Positions 7,993-17,065 of a DNA stretch of 64,000 nucleotides are shown here, piece by piece. Position 1 is the stretch's first letter; each line of letters opens with the position of its first letter. Source of the DNA: Halanaerobium polyolivorans (lineage in GTDB: Bacteria > Bacillota > Halanaerobiia > Halanaerobiales > Halanaerobiaceae); the NCBI RefSeq assembly GCF_020711195.1, contig NZ_JAJFAT010000012.1, positions 1-64,000 of the forward strand, given 5' to 3'. The notes below the pieces were generated by a model, which was not told the origin of the DNA, made no database searches, and saw only the letters and a list, made by a program, of their open reading frames with translations. Both the position numbers and the translations under genes were made by a program.

Positions 7993-10434
7993 TCAATTTT
8001 TCTTATCTTCATCATCTTCTTCATTTGCTTTTTTTGCTTCATTTTCCTCTTCTTCTGCTTCAGATTCAGCTCCATAATTATCTGCTTCTAGTTCTGCATA
8101 ATGCTGCAGTTTTTCCTGCACAGCAGTATGAATAGTTTCTGCAGCTTTGCCCAGCATGATTTCTAAAACTTCATCAATATCTTCTACCACATATAGCTGG
8201 AAAATATCATCTTTAACTGCCTCAATAATATCATCACCTAACATTAGATTATCAAGATTACGTTTAGGAATTATTACCCCTTGTTGACCGGTTAACCCTT
8301 TGGATTCACAAACCTTGAAAAATCCTTCTATCTTTTCATTCACTCCACCAATTGGCTGGACAACACCTTTTTGATTCATAGAACCTGTAATGGCAATATC
8401 CTGTCTAACACCAATTCCAGAGAGAGAAGAAAGTAAGGCTACAACTTCTGCACAGGTTGCACTATCACCATCAACTCCACCATAACTTTGTTCAAAAGCA
8501 ACTGAAGCTGTTAGACTGAGAGGATAATCCTGAGCATATTTACCACCTAAATAGCCAGTTAATATCATTACTCCTTTACTGTGTATCCTACCACTCATCT
8601 TAGCTTCTCTTTCTATATTAATTACTCCCTCTTTACCAAGATAGGTCCGAGCTGTAATTCTGGCTGGTCGACCAAATGTATAATTCCCTGCCTGATGGAC
8701 TGACAAACCATTTATCTGACCTATTTCTTCTCCACTTACATCAAGTAAAAGATGATCTCTATCAATTTGTTCTTGAACCTTTTCTTCCAGTAAATTTGCT
8801 CGCATTTCTTTTTCTTCAATAGCTTTTCTTACATATTCTGCCTTTACTCTTTCCTCACCAGCCTGTTCTGTCCAAACATCCGCTTCGAATATTATCTCTA
8901 TTATTTCATTAAATTTAGTAGATAGTTTTTGCCTATCTCCAGTCAAACGGGAGCTGAAATCAATCATTGCAGCTATAGCTCCAGCAGTAAACTCTCTAAT
9001 TTCATAACGGTTAATAACTGAAGAAATAAAATCTGCAAATTTTTCAATATTTTCTTTGCTTCTTTCCATTACAGTATCAAAATCTGCTTTGATCTTAAAT
9101 AATTCAGAAAACTCTTCATCAAAATTATAGAGTAGATAATATATATATGGTGTCCCAATCATTATCACTTTAAGGTCTAATTCAACAGCTTCAGGTTTTA
9201 AGGTTATAATGGGTACACTTCTATACTGTTCCCCGATGTTTTCAACAGTAATTTCCTGATTTATTAAAGCCCTTTTTAAAGTATCCCAGCAAAATGGATT
9301 ACGCAAAAGATCTTTAGCATGGACAATTAAAAAACCACCATTTGCTCTGTGTAATGAACCACTTTTGATCATGGTAAAGTTGGTAGTTATTGTACCAAAT
9401 TGACTGCCGCCTTCAATTTTCCCGAAGAGATTATAATAAGTTGGATTTTTTTCGTAAACAACAGGTGCACCTTCAGTTTTACTGTTATTAACAAAAACAT
9501 TTATTTTATAGCGATTAAAAAAGTCTCCATCTTCATCTCTTTGCATAGGCAAAAAACTTCTTGACTGACTTTCATCATTTTCATTTCTAAAACGATCTAT
9601 ATGATCTACTATATCTTCCTGTACTTCCTCTAAATAATCAATTATAACTTCTGATTCACTGTATTTTTCTTCAAGATGACAGATTATTGGTTGAACAACT
9701 GATAAACCAATCTTTTTCTCAAGTGCAGATAGTTCCTCCTGAGCCTCTTCTTTGATAGATCTAATTTCTCGCATTACCTGAGAAATCTCATTCTGGATTT
9801 CTTGACTACGTTCTCTTATTTTTTCTCTTTTTTCATCATCCATTTCTTGAAAATCCTCTCTGCTGAGAGGCTCTCCATTTTCATCTATCGGCACAGGTAC
9901 CAAACCCTGTGAAGTATTCTGCAGCATAAAACCTCTTTCTTTTGCAGATGCTTCAAACTCTTTCATAATCTTATTTGATTTAGGTTGATATTCATTAAGT
10001 ATTTCTTTTCTTTCTTTATCATATTCTTCCCCCTCAAAAGCCCGAGGGATTTCTTCTTTCAACTCTTCTACTATTTTTTCCAGATCAGTTTTAAGTTCAC
10101 TACCAGTTCCAGCTTCAACTTTCATTACTCTAGTTTTTTCTGATTCATAAAAGTTATATACATATAATATATCCTGGGGTTTTCCCATTTCGGCTGATCT
10201 TTCTTCAGCAATATTTTCAGCATAGGTTGATTTTCCAGTTCCAGATTCACCGGCCATAAAAATATTATAGCCTTTCTTTTCTACTCTCATCCCAAAACTC
10301 AGAGATTTAGCAGCCCGATTTTGACCTACAATTTTTTCATCAATAGGAGATAATTCTTCTGTACTACTAAAATCAAGTTCACTTTCTTGATAGCTATAGT
10401 CTAATTTAGAAATAGGGATTTTATATTTATCCAT
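7993..10434 (-). CDS. Lon-type ATP-dependent protease (Lon-related AAA protease)
   Basis: About 813-aa cytoplasmic ATP-dependent serine protease. The order is a short N-terminal part, a P-loop near residue 65 (AGESGTGKSTYAEN), a long charged coiled-coil insertion (about residues 130-290), the rest of the ATPase, and a C-terminal Lon protease domain. The catalytic Ser is in GVDGDSATCAEV and the Lys in GGVNEKIEGFF. The long insertion and distant P-loop fit the Lon-related group (E. coli YcbZ/LonH-like) rather than classic LonA. An acidic Glu/Asp/Lys-rich tail ends the protein. Start: ATG at 10434 with AGGAGG 6 bases upstream; an ATG six codons earlier overlaps that ribosome site. Divergent from rex. 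Confidence 0.85.
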   Translation of the reverse strand: MDKYKIPISKLDYSYQESELDFSSTEELSPIDEKIVGQNRAAKSLSFGMRVEKKGYNIFMAGESGTGKSTYAENIAEERSAEMGKPQDILYVYNFYESEKTRVMKVEAGTGSELKTDLEKIVEELKEEIPRAFEGEEYDKERKEILNEYQPKSNKIMKEFEASAKERGFMLQNTSQGLVPVPIDENGEPLSREDFQEMDDEKREKIRERSQEIQNEISQVMREIRSIKEEAQEELSALEKKIGLSVVQPIICHLEEKYSESEVIIDYLEEVQEDIVDHIDRFRNENDESQSRSFLPMQRDEDGDFFNRYKINVFVNNSKTEGAPVVYEKNPTYYNLFGKIEGGSQFGTITTNFTMIKSGSLHRANGGFLIVHAKDLLRNPFCWDTLKRALINQEITVENIGEQYRSVPIITLKPEAVELDLKVIMIGTPYIYYLLYNFDEEFSELFKIKADFDTVMERSKENIEKFADFISSVINRYEIREFTAGAIAAMIDFSSRLTGDRQKLSTKFNEIIEIIFEADVWTEQAGEERVKAEYVRKAIEEKEMRANLLEEKVQEQIDRDHLLLDVSGEEIGQINGLSVHQAGNYTFGRPARITARTYLGKEGVINIEREAKMSGRIHSKGVMILTGYLGGKYAQDYPLSLTASVAFEQSYGGVDGDSATCAEVVALLSSLSGIGVRQDIAITGSMNQKGVVQPIGGVNEKIEGFFKVCESKGLTGQQGVIIPKRNLDNLMLGDDIIEAVKDDIFQLYVVEDIDEVLEIMLGKAAETIHTAVQEKLQHYAELEADNYGAESEAEEEENEAKKANEEDDEDKKN

Positions 10435-10656
10435 TTTAATCCTCCTCTGCAAATTAAATTAGCTGTTCAGCTTTCATTCTTTAGTTTTAGCTTATATATA
10501 TTAGTTCTTTAAAAAATTATTTAATCCTGCCTTTTTGCTTATACTAAATTATTATTCTGCTTTGCTCACTTTAATTATAAATATAGTATTTCACAAGAAA
10601 ATTATGCTAAAATAGCATTTGAAAAATAATATGAAATAGGGTAAAATGATATTAGA

Positions 10657-10674
10657 AAGTTATTTTTTTAACAA
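10657..10674 (+). promoter_or_regulatory. Candidate Rex operator upstream of rex
   Basis: AAGTTATTTTTTTAACAA: the right half TTAACAA matches the clostridial Rex half-site perfectly, the left half is weaker (GTTA kept), and the half-site spacing is right. It lies 25 bp before the rex ATG, where autoregulation would act. AT-rich sequence makes chance matches likely. The rest of the 264-bp lon/rex gap shows no other clear site. Confidence 0.3.
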
Positions 10675-10698
10675 AGTATTTTAAAGAGGAGTTTTATC

Positions 10699-11337
10699 AT
10701 GGATAAACGCTCAGAAAATATTCCTAATATTATTATAAGAAGACTGCCGATCTACTATAAACATCTCAAAAAACTAAAAAATAGGGCAAAAGAATATATT
10801 TCTTCTGAGGAATTAGCAGAACTGACTGGTTTCAGCAGCTCACTAATTAGAAAAGATTTGAGTTATTTTGGAAATTTTGGCCGAAAGAGTTATGGTTATG
10901 ATATATATTGTCTTTTACAAGAGCTTAGTATTATAATGGGTTTCAACCATCCCAAAAACCTTATTATAGTGGGAGCAGGCCACCTGGGCCAGGCTTTAGT
11001 CCATAACAAAGGTTATGAAGAAAGGGGCTACAAACTTAAAGGGGTTTTTGATAAAAATCCTAAGTTAATAGGGCTTTTTCTTGATGATATAAAAATAAGA
11101 AGCGTTGAAGAAATGTGTGATTTTGTAAAAGAAGAAAAAATTGATATTGCAGCATTAACAGTTCCCAAAGGGGTAGCTCAAAAAACGGCTGAGCTCTTAA
11201 TTGAGGCTGGAGTAATCGGAATTTGGGATTTTACTGAAGTAGCATTAAAAGTTCCTAATAATATCTTGCTTGAAGAACAACATATAAATGAAGGGCTTTG
11301 CAAGTTATCCTGCAAAATAAATCAAAATTTTAATTAA
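10699..11337 (+). CDS. rex: Redox-sensing transcriptional repressor Rex
   Basis: 212-aa repressor that senses NADH/NAD+ and controls fermentation genes. Residues 1-80 form a winged helix (RRLPIYYKHLKKL, SSEELAELTGFSSSLIRKDL, then YFGNFGRKSYGYD). A Rossmann domain follows with IIVGAGHLGQAL near residue 90, then the C-terminal swapped helix. Length and motifs match Rex throughout. AAAGAGGAG precedes the ATG. A possible Rex site lies just upstream. It converges on the hydantoinase gene with only 5 bp between the stop codons and no room for a terminator. Confidence 0.95.
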   Translation: MDKRSENIPNIIIRRLPIYYKHLKKLKNRAKEYISSEELAELTGFSSSLIRKDLSYFGNFGRKSYGYDIYCLLQELSIIMGFNHPKNLIIVGAGHLGQALVHNKGYEERGYKLKGVFDKNPKLIGLFLDDIKIRSVEEMCDFVKEEKIDIAALTVPKGVAQKTAELLIEAGVIGIWDFTEVALKVPNNILLEEQHINEGLCKLSCKINQNFN

Positions 11338-11342
11338 AAATA

Positions 11343-12737
11343 CTATTCCTTAAAAAGCGAGGAACTATGAGCTTTAACAAAATTTCCACTTCCTTTTTCA
11401 GCTTTAAGTTCATCTTTAAATATTATTTTCCCTCGTCTAATTGTTATAATAGGATAACCCTTAACTTCAAAATTTTTATATGGACTATAAGCAGCTGCAG
11501 AATGCAAGTTTTCTGCAGTTAATTTTTTTTGCAGTTCTGGATCGAAAACTGTTAAATCAGCATCACTTCCCAATTCAAGTGAGCCTTTTTGCGGATATAA
11601 GCCAAATATTTTGGCAGGATTTACACTTAACATTTCAACCATCTTTTCAAGCGAAATATAATTTCTAGCTACACCATAGCTATATATTAAAGGTAAAAGG
11701 GTTTCTGTACCTGGAATTCCCGGCAGAATATCAAAAGCACTTTCTGACTGGAATTTCTGTTCTTTAGTAAAGGCACAGTGATCTGTAGCAAAAATTTGGA
11801 TTTCATTGCTGCTGACAGCCTCCCATAATTTTTGATTATCATAACTGCTGCGCAGGGGTGGGGTCATAAAGTACAGTTGGGGGTTTTCACCTTTTAAAAG
11901 AGCATTATCAAGCATCAAGTAATGAGGAGCGGTCTCTGTAAAAATATCAGTTCCTTTGTTTCGTAGTTCTTTTACTGCCTTATTCCCAGCAGCTGAAGAT
12001 AGATGGACTATATAAATAGGTATATCTGCCTTTAAAGCAGCCTTCCCCAGCTCCAGTACTGCCAATTTTTCTGCCAAAGAAGGTCTTACTGCTGCATGAA
12101 CTGCAGGCTCAGTAAGATCTCTTTTTTTATAAGCTGCTTCTAAATCCTCAATTAAAGCATCATCTTCTGCGTGGACTGTCGGCAGAAGCTTTAATTCTTT
12201 AAGCCTGGCAAAAAGCTCAGCATAAAGATTTTTATCAAAGATATAACCTTCCTTTTTATAGGTGGTAAATATCTTTATACTTGCTAGAGCAAGTTCTTTT
12301 AAATCTTCTAATTTTTTAGAAATATGTGAATCAAAATCTTCTATAACCTGATGAAAGCTGTAATCTATAATAGAATCTTCTGCCTCTCTGCACCGTTCCT
12401 TAAAAGCCCTTTTAAAGTCAGCATCTTGAGGGAAATCAATATAATCGATGATAGTTGTTACTCCACCTGCTGCTGCAGATATACTGCCTTTATAAAAATC
12501 ATCAGCACTTAGAGTCCCTCTAGAATGTAAAGCATAATGAGTGTGGGCATCAATAACTCCCGGGAATATATATTTCCCTTCTAAATCTATTGCTTTTATC
12601 TTGTTTTCATTTTCTAATTGAGAAAAATATCCTCTCTCTTCAACAGCAGCAATTTTTTCTCCTTCAATTAACAAATCAGAATTATGTATCCCTTTATCAT
12701 CTATCAATTTAGCATTTTTTAATAGTAATTTATCCAT
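11343..12737 (-). CDS. Dihydropyrimidinase/D-hydantoinase (cyclic amidohydrolase)
   Basis: About 464-aa metal-dependent amidohydrolase opening cyclic amide rings such as dihydropyrimidines, hydantoins or allantoin. The TIM-barrel binuclear metal site is complete: DAHTHY near residue 60, the carbamylated Lys in SIKIFTTYK, His in PTVHAEDD and IVHLSS, and Asp in FATDHCAF. Start: ATG at 12737 after GGTGGTGGG; a GTG four codons earlier is weaker. It begins 15 bp after tupC, so it is probably the last gene of the tungstate-transporter transcript. The exact ring substrate cannot be set from sequence. Confidence 0.8.
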   Translation of the reverse strand: MDKLLLKNAKLIDDKGIHNSDLLIEGEKIAAVEERGYFSQLENENKIKAIDLEGKYIFPGVIDAHTHYALHSRGTLSADDFYKGSISAAAGGVTTIIDYIDFPQDADFKRAFKERCREAEDSIIDYSFHQVIEDFDSHISKKLEDLKELALASIKIFTTYKKEGYIFDKNLYAELFARLKELKLLPTVHAEDDALIEDLEAAYKKRDLTEPAVHAAVRPSLAEKLAVLELGKAALKADIPIYIVHLSSAAGNKAVKELRNKGTDIFTETAPHYLMLDNALLKGENPQLYFMTPPLRSSYDNQKLWEAVSSNEIQIFATDHCAFTKEQKFQSESAFDILPGIPGTETLLPLIYSYGVARNYISLEKMVEMLSVNPAKIFGLYPQKGSLELGSDADLTVFDPELQKKLTAENLHSAAAYSPYKNFEVKGYPIITIRRGKIIFKDELKAEKGSGNFVKAHSSSLFKE

Positions 12738-12752
12738 TTTGCCCACCACCTA

Positions 12753-13484
12753 TTAAACTATTTCTTCTATCGAACTACAAATTCCTGCTCCTAATTGGCT
12801 AAAATCAAATTCTTCTCTTGCTTGTGAAGATAAAATTTTCCCTTTTTTTAGATATGCTATTCTATCTGCAAGCTCTTTTATCTGTCTCCTATCATGACTA
12901 ACCATTACTACAGTCATTTCCTCAGTGACAAGATCAGCAAAATGGGAATTGAAAAAATTAATACTTTCTTCATCTAAATTTGTTGTTGCCTCATCAACAA
13001 ATAAGATTTCAGGTTCTGTAACCAGTGCTCTAGCAATAGAAACTTTTTGCCTTTCTCCACCTGAAAGTGTATAAACTGACTGTTCAAGCAAATCATCTAT
13101 CTCTATTTTCTGACTGATGTTTTTTACCTTTTTATGGATTATTTTTTTATTAAACCCCCTTAACTTAAGGGGTAGGGCAATGTTATGATATACATTACCT
13201 CTATAAAGGTAAGGTTCCTGCCAGATAACCGAAAATCTTCTTCTCAACTCACAATTTCTTTCCTTTTTACTAATTATTTTACCTTTATAATATATTGTCC
13301 CTTGATAATCATTATCTATCATGCTCAAAATATTGAGCAGACTTGTTTTACCAGAGCCATTAGCACCAATAATAAAATTGAATTTACCTTTGATAACAGA
13401 GTATTTTCTTATTTGAAGAATCTGTTTATTATTTATGTTTTTATCAATATTTTCTACCTTAAGTATTTTATTACCTCTGTTCAT
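12753..13484 (-). CDS. tupC: Tungstate ABC transporter ATP-binding protein
   Basis: 243-aa ABC ATPase on the cytoplasmic face. Walker A GANGSGKTSLLN is near residue 40, Q-loop region VIWQEPYL, signature LSGGERQKVSIARAL, Walker B EILFVDEATT and the switch His in VVMVSHDRRQ. It overlaps the end of tupB by 14 bases and has GGAAGGAG before the ATG. Identity as the tungstate ATPase rests on its position with tupB and tupA. It lacks the C-terminal MOP/TOBE domain of ModC, in line with TupC. Confidence 0.85.
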   Translation of the reverse strand: MNRGNKILKVENIDKNINNKQILQIRKYSVIKGKFNFIIGANGSGKTSLLNILSMIDNDYQGTIYYKGKIISKKERNCELRRRFSVIWQEPYLYRGNVYHNIALPLKLRGFNKKIIHKKVKNISQKIEIDDLLEQSVYTLSGGERQKVSIARALVTEPEILFVDEATTNLDEESINFFNSHFADLVTEEMTVVMVSHDRRQIKELADRIAYLKKGKILSSQAREEFDFSQLGAGICSSIEEIV

Positions 13485-14175
13485 AGTGCTCTCCTTCCTG
13501 GAGAAAATATACTAAAAAATTAATTGTAAAAGAAAGTATAAGTAATATTATTCCCAAAGCTAGGGCAAAAGAGAATCTACCTTTATTTGTTTCTAGTGCC
13601 ATTGCAGTTGTCATTGTTCTGGTAACACCTCTAATATTACCACCTAACATCATAGAAATCCCAATTTCTCCTAAAACTCTTCCAAAACCTGCAATAACAG
13701 CTCCAATAATTCCGTATCTAGCTTCCATGATCAGTAATTTAAACTGCTGTTTTTTGGTTGCCCCCAATGATTTAGCTGTTTTATAGAGTTTTTCATCTAA
13801 AGAAAAAATGGTGTTTCTAACCAGGGCTGTAATCAAAGGTAAAATTAAAATAGTTTGACCCATAATAATTCCAGTTGAGCTAAATAATAATTGGTATTCC
13901 CCCAAAATACCCCTTCTTGAAATTAATGAATAAACAAATATACCAACAACAACAGTTGGCAAGCTTAAGAGAGTATTTAAAATTACATTAAAAAATTTCT
14001 TTGCTGAAAAATCTTTTCTGGCGATTATTACTGCCATAGGAACTGCAATAGTTGAAGCAATTATTGTTGATGATGTAGAAAGCCTGAGTGATGTAGCCAC
14101 AACATTCAGCAGTTCTCTATCCAGAGTAATAATCAGATTAAAAGCTTCTCTAAATGCTTCGCTATAATAGTTCAA
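13471..14175 (-). CDS. tupB: Tungstate ABC transporter permease
   Basis: 234-aa inner-membrane permease with about five to six hydrophobic segments. The EAA-type loop reads TAKSLGATKKQQFKLLIME and contacts the ATPase; GFGRVLGEIGISMMLGG is typical of TupB/ModB-type permeases. Start: TTG with GGGGG seven bases before. Downstream of tupA across a 120-bp gap that holds a hairpin (14218-14270), and overlapping tupC. Confidence 0.85.
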   Translation of the reverse strand: MNYYSEAFREAFNLIITLDRELLNVVATSLRLSTSSTIIASTIAVPMAVIIARKDFSAKKFFNVILNTLLSLPTVVVGIFVYSLISRRGILGEYQLLFSSTGIIMGQTILILPLITALVRNTIFSLDEKLYKTAKSLGATKKQQFKLLIMEARYGIIGAVIAGFGRVLGEIGISMMLGGNIRGVTRTMTTAMALETNKGRFSFALALGIILLILSFTINFLVYFLQEGEHYEQR

Positions 14176-14217
14176 AGTTTATCCCCCTGTCAATTACATA
14201 CTTTTTTAAAACCAAAA

Positions 14218-14270
14218 AAGGTATTCATCAGTTTTATGATAAACCCAGTTATTCAACTGACAAATACCTT
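14218..14270 (-). terminator. Hairpin between tupA and tupB (partial terminator or mRNA stabiliser)
   Basis: AAGGTATT (14218-14225) pairs with AATACCTT (14263-14270), with a further 4-bp TCAG/CTGA inner stem after two mismatches. On the minus strand it is followed by TTTTTTGGTTTT. A leaky terminator here would give more binding protein than permease, a common pattern in ABC operons. Confidence 0.55.
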
Positions 14271-14295
14271 ATTAATTATATTACTTTATCTTATT

Positions 14296-15129
14296 TTAAT
14301 CAACGAGATTTTCTGAACTAATAGCATCTGGATAAAATAATTGTTCACCATAGCTGCTAAAGTTATTAATTATGTTTTGACCTGCTTGAGAAGTGACAAA
14401 ACCTACAAAAGCCATTGCCATTGGATAATTTACATGACTATGATATGCAGGGTTAACCGGTATTATACCATAAGGATTAAAGAGCACAGGATCTCCACTG
14501 TTTAAAACTTCTAGATCTATTTCACCACTATAGGCCAAAAAAGTCCCTCTATCGGCAAATATATAAGCTTCTCTCTCATCTGCCATAGTAATACTCGCTC
14601 CCATTCCCTGGCCCCCTTCTATATACCAGCTCTCAGTTAAATCTACTCCTGCTTCTACCCAAATAGATAATTCTTTTTTGTTTGTACCTGAATCATCTCC
14701 CCGAGAAATAAATTCAGCTTCTGCATTTGCAATTGCTGAAAATGCCTCTACAGCTGATTCAAGCTCAGAAATGCCTACCGGGTCATTAGGAGGACCAAGA
14801 ATTACAAAATCATTATACATTACATCACGGCGGTTAACACCATAACCAGCTTCAATAAATTCATCTTCAGCCTCACGAGCATGAACAAAGATAATGTCAG
14901 CATCACCATTTGCACCCAAGCTTATAGCTTGCCCTGTACCAACTGATACTACATCTACCCTTACCTCAAAAATTTCTTCAAAGGGTGGTATTAATTCATC
15001 TAATAAACCGGAATTTTCTGTGCTTGTTGTAGTTGCCAGAATCAGCCTGTCTTGAGCAGCAGCTGATCCAGTCAAAACAAGAAAAATTATCAGAATAAAA
15101 AATAAAGCAAAATATCTTTTTTTCATCAT
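14296..15129 (-). CDS. tupA: Tungstate-binding periplasmic protein
   Basis: About 277-aa solute-binding protein with a signal peptide (KKRYFALFF then a hydrophobic core, cut near SAAAQ). The mature start LILATTTSTENSGLLDEL is the TupA signature; the Thr-Thr-Ser region binds the oxyanion. SVGTGQAISLGANGDADI and FISRGDDSGTNKKEL are further family motifs. AAGGAG precedes two adjacent ATGs (15129 and 15126); the second has the better spacing, and the first is given here. Led by a probable Moco/Tuco riboswitch and terminator. Supplies tungsten for the pyranopterin cofactor of enzymes such as aldehyde:ferredoxin oxidoreductases, which are not in this window. Confidence 0.88.
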   Translation of the reverse strand: MMKKRYFALFFILIIFLVLTGSAAAQDRLILATTTSTENSGLLDELIPPFEEIFEVRVDVVSVGTGQAISLGANGDADIIFVHAREAEDEFIEAGYGVNRRDVMYNDFVILGPPNDPVGISELESAVEAFSAIANAEAEFISRGDDSGTNKKELSIWVEAGVDLTESWYIEGGQGMGASITMADEREAYIFADRGTFLAYSGEIDLEVLNSGDPVLFNPYGIIPVNPAYHSHVNYPMAMAFVGFVTSQAGQNIINNFSSYGEQLFYPDAISSENLVD

Positions 15130-15150
15130 TATTCTCCTTAATTTTCAGCC

Positions 15151-15190
15151 AAAAAAATAACTTCCAGTTTTAAGTAATTCAACCGGAAGT
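15151..15190 (-). terminator. Intrinsic terminator of the tup leader
   Basis: On the minus strand ACTTCCGGTT pairs over 10 bp (one G-U) with AACTGGAAGT, followed by TATTTTTTT. It lies between the riboswitch and the tupA ribosome site, so it is the likely expression platform. Confidence 0.8.
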
Positions 15191-15229
15191 AGTTAAAATG
15201 GAGTAAAAATCATAATTTATCATAAAAAT

Positions 15230-15328
15230 ACTCCTTTCCATTCCGGGAGGCCAAGCCGTTTCCAGGTTGACCCTATCGGTATATCTACCATAATAATATT
15301 AAATTACTCAGGTAAATATACTCGGAGT
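15230..15328 (-). ncRNA. Probable molybdenum/tungsten cofactor (Moco/Tuco) riboswitch
   Basis: On the minus strand the element opens with ACTCCGAG and closes with GGAAAGGAGT, giving the P1 stem ACTCC/GGAGT. Inside are ACCGATAGGG, CCTGGAAACGG and GCCTCCCGGAA, which resemble the conserved core of the Moco RNA motif; the short form lacking P3 is the one linked to tungsten. It precedes tupA, and a terminator follows. The closing GGAGTA could instead pair with a downstream TACTCC (15200-15205), an alternative to P1. Class assigned from memory of the consensus; a covariance-model match would settle it. Confidence 0.65.
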
Positions 15329-15386
15329 TTTTTGATTATTGCAAATATAATAATATTATCATTTTAACTTTTTGTCAAGCTATTTG

Positions 15387-17051
15387 TTAAAAAAGGTACA
15401 TTCTTGCTTCATATGGTTTAAGCTGAGGTTCTAAGCTAAATTCTGGCTCATAATTATAATTGTTCAATAAGAGCTCAGCATTTTCGATCTCAAGCTCATT
15501 TTGCAAATCAATTTTAACCGGCTGATCACTAAAATTAAGCATTACAAGCAGATTATTTTCTTCCCCTTCTCTTAGATAAGTGTAGACATTTGGATCAGCT
15601 TCTAATAACAATTTATATTTACCATAAACAAATACAGGGTACTCTTTTCTTAAAGCAATTAATTGCTGATAATATTTAAATACTGAGTCTTCAGACTGCA
15701 GATCTTTTTCCACATTAATTTCCGGATAATTATCATTCATTTTTATCCAGGGTTCTACATTACTAAAGCCTGCGAATTTGCTGTCATCCCAGTGCATAGG
15801 TGTTCTAGCATTATCTCTACTTCTATAATTGGCTATTTCCAGCATTTCTTCTTTGCTCATTTCACCTTTTTCTTTGAGGTCATTTAAATAGCCTCTGGTT
15901 TCTATATCATCAAAATCAGCTAAGGAATTAAAACTAATGTTGGTCATTCCTATTTCTTCACCTTGATAAATAAAAGGGGTTCCTCTTAAAGTATGCAGCA
16001 GAGTGCCGAGCATTTTGGCTGATTCTTTTCTGTATTTACCATCATCTCCATAGCGAGATACAATTCTCGGCTGATCATGATTGCAAAAATAGAGGCTGGT
16101 CCAGCCATTGTTTTGCTGCAGTTTATACTGCCATTCTGTCATTAAATCTTTGAGCTCTTTTAACTCCCACTGAGATATATTTTCCCAGGCTCCCTTTTTA
16201 TCAAATTCAACATGTTCAAAGGGGATAATCATACTGAATTCCTGCCGTTCTTCTTTAACAAATTTTATTGCTTCATCTTTATCTACAAATGGTGTTTCTC
16301 CAACTGTCATAGCATCATAATTATTATAGGTGTTTTCGGCCATTTCTTGAATAAATTCGTGTACTCTGGGTCCATTTGCAAAATGTTCGTGTCCACAAAG
16401 CCCACCTTCTTTGCCATCAGGAAAATCCTGGTTTTTAGAAATAAGGTTTATTACATCAAGTCTAAATCCATCTATACCTTTTTCTAACCACCAGTTTATC
16501 ATCTCATAAAGTTCTTCTCTCACTTTTTTGTTTTCCCAATTTAGATCAGGCTGTTTTTTTGAAAATAAATGGAGATAATATTGATCTGTTTTTTTATCAT
16601 ATTCCCAGACTGAACCACCAAAAAAGGACTTCCAATTATTTGGGGGTGAAGCATTTTTGCCATCTTTCCAAACATAATAATCACGATAAGGGTTATCTTT
16701 GCTTTTAGCTGACTCTTTAAACCAGTAATGCTCATCAGAAGTATGATTAATTACTAAATCCATTATTATCTTCATATCCCTTGCTTTTAAAAGTGACATC
16801 AATTCTTCTAAATCTTCCATTGTTCCAAACTCATCCATAATGGCTCTGTAATCACTGATATCATAGCCATTATCATCATTGGGAGATTTATAGATTGGAT
16901 TTAACCAAACTGCATCTACACCCAGCTGCTCAAGGTAATCTATTTTTTCTATAATCCCTCTTAAATCTCCTATTCCATCACCATTACTATCATTAAAGCT
17001 CCTGGGATAAATTTGATATACTACTGCTTCTTTCCACCACTGTTTCTCCAT
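15387..17051 (-). CDS. GH13 alpha-glucosidase (oligo-1,6-glucosidase-like)
   Basis: 554-aa cytoplasmic glucosidase of GH13 subfamily 31, releasing glucose from short alpha-gluco-oligosaccharides. The catalytic set is the Asp in GFRLDVINLISK (nucleophile), Glu in TVGETPFV (acid/base) and Asp in FCNHDQPRI. The residue after the nucleophile is Val, which in this subfamily usually goes with alpha-1,6 preference; Ala goes with alpha-1,4. No signal peptide. AAGGAGG before the ATG. It follows the lacI-type gene by 14 bp, so the two are probably co-transcribed and the enzyme is likely under that regulator's control. Confidence 0.88.
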   Translation of the reverse strand: MEKQWWKEAVVYQIYPRSFNDSNGDGIGDLRGIIEKIDYLEQLGVDAVWLNPIYKSPNDDNGYDISDYRAIMDEFGTMEDLEELMSLLKARDMKIIMDLVINHTSDEHYWFKESAKSKDNPYRDYYVWKDGKNASPPNNWKSFFGGSVWEYDKKTDQYYLHLFSKKQPDLNWENKKVREELYEMINWWLEKGIDGFRLDVINLISKNQDFPDGKEGGLCGHEHFANGPRVHEFIQEMAENTYNNYDAMTVGETPFVDKDEAIKFVKEERQEFSMIIPFEHVEFDKKGAWENISQWELKELKDLMTEWQYKLQQNNGWTSLYFCNHDQPRIVSRYGDDGKYRKESAKMLGTLLHTLRGTPFIYQGEEIGMTNISFNSLADFDDIETRGYLNDLKEKGEMSKEEMLEIANYRSRDNARTPMHWDDSKFAGFSNVEPWIKMNDNYPEINVEKDLQSEDSVFKYYQQLIALRKEYPVFVYGKYKLLLEADPNVYTYLREGEENNLLVMLNFSDQPVKIDLQNELEIENAELLLNNYNYEPEFSLEPQLKPYEARMYLF

Positions 17052-17065
17052 TTAATATTTCCTCC

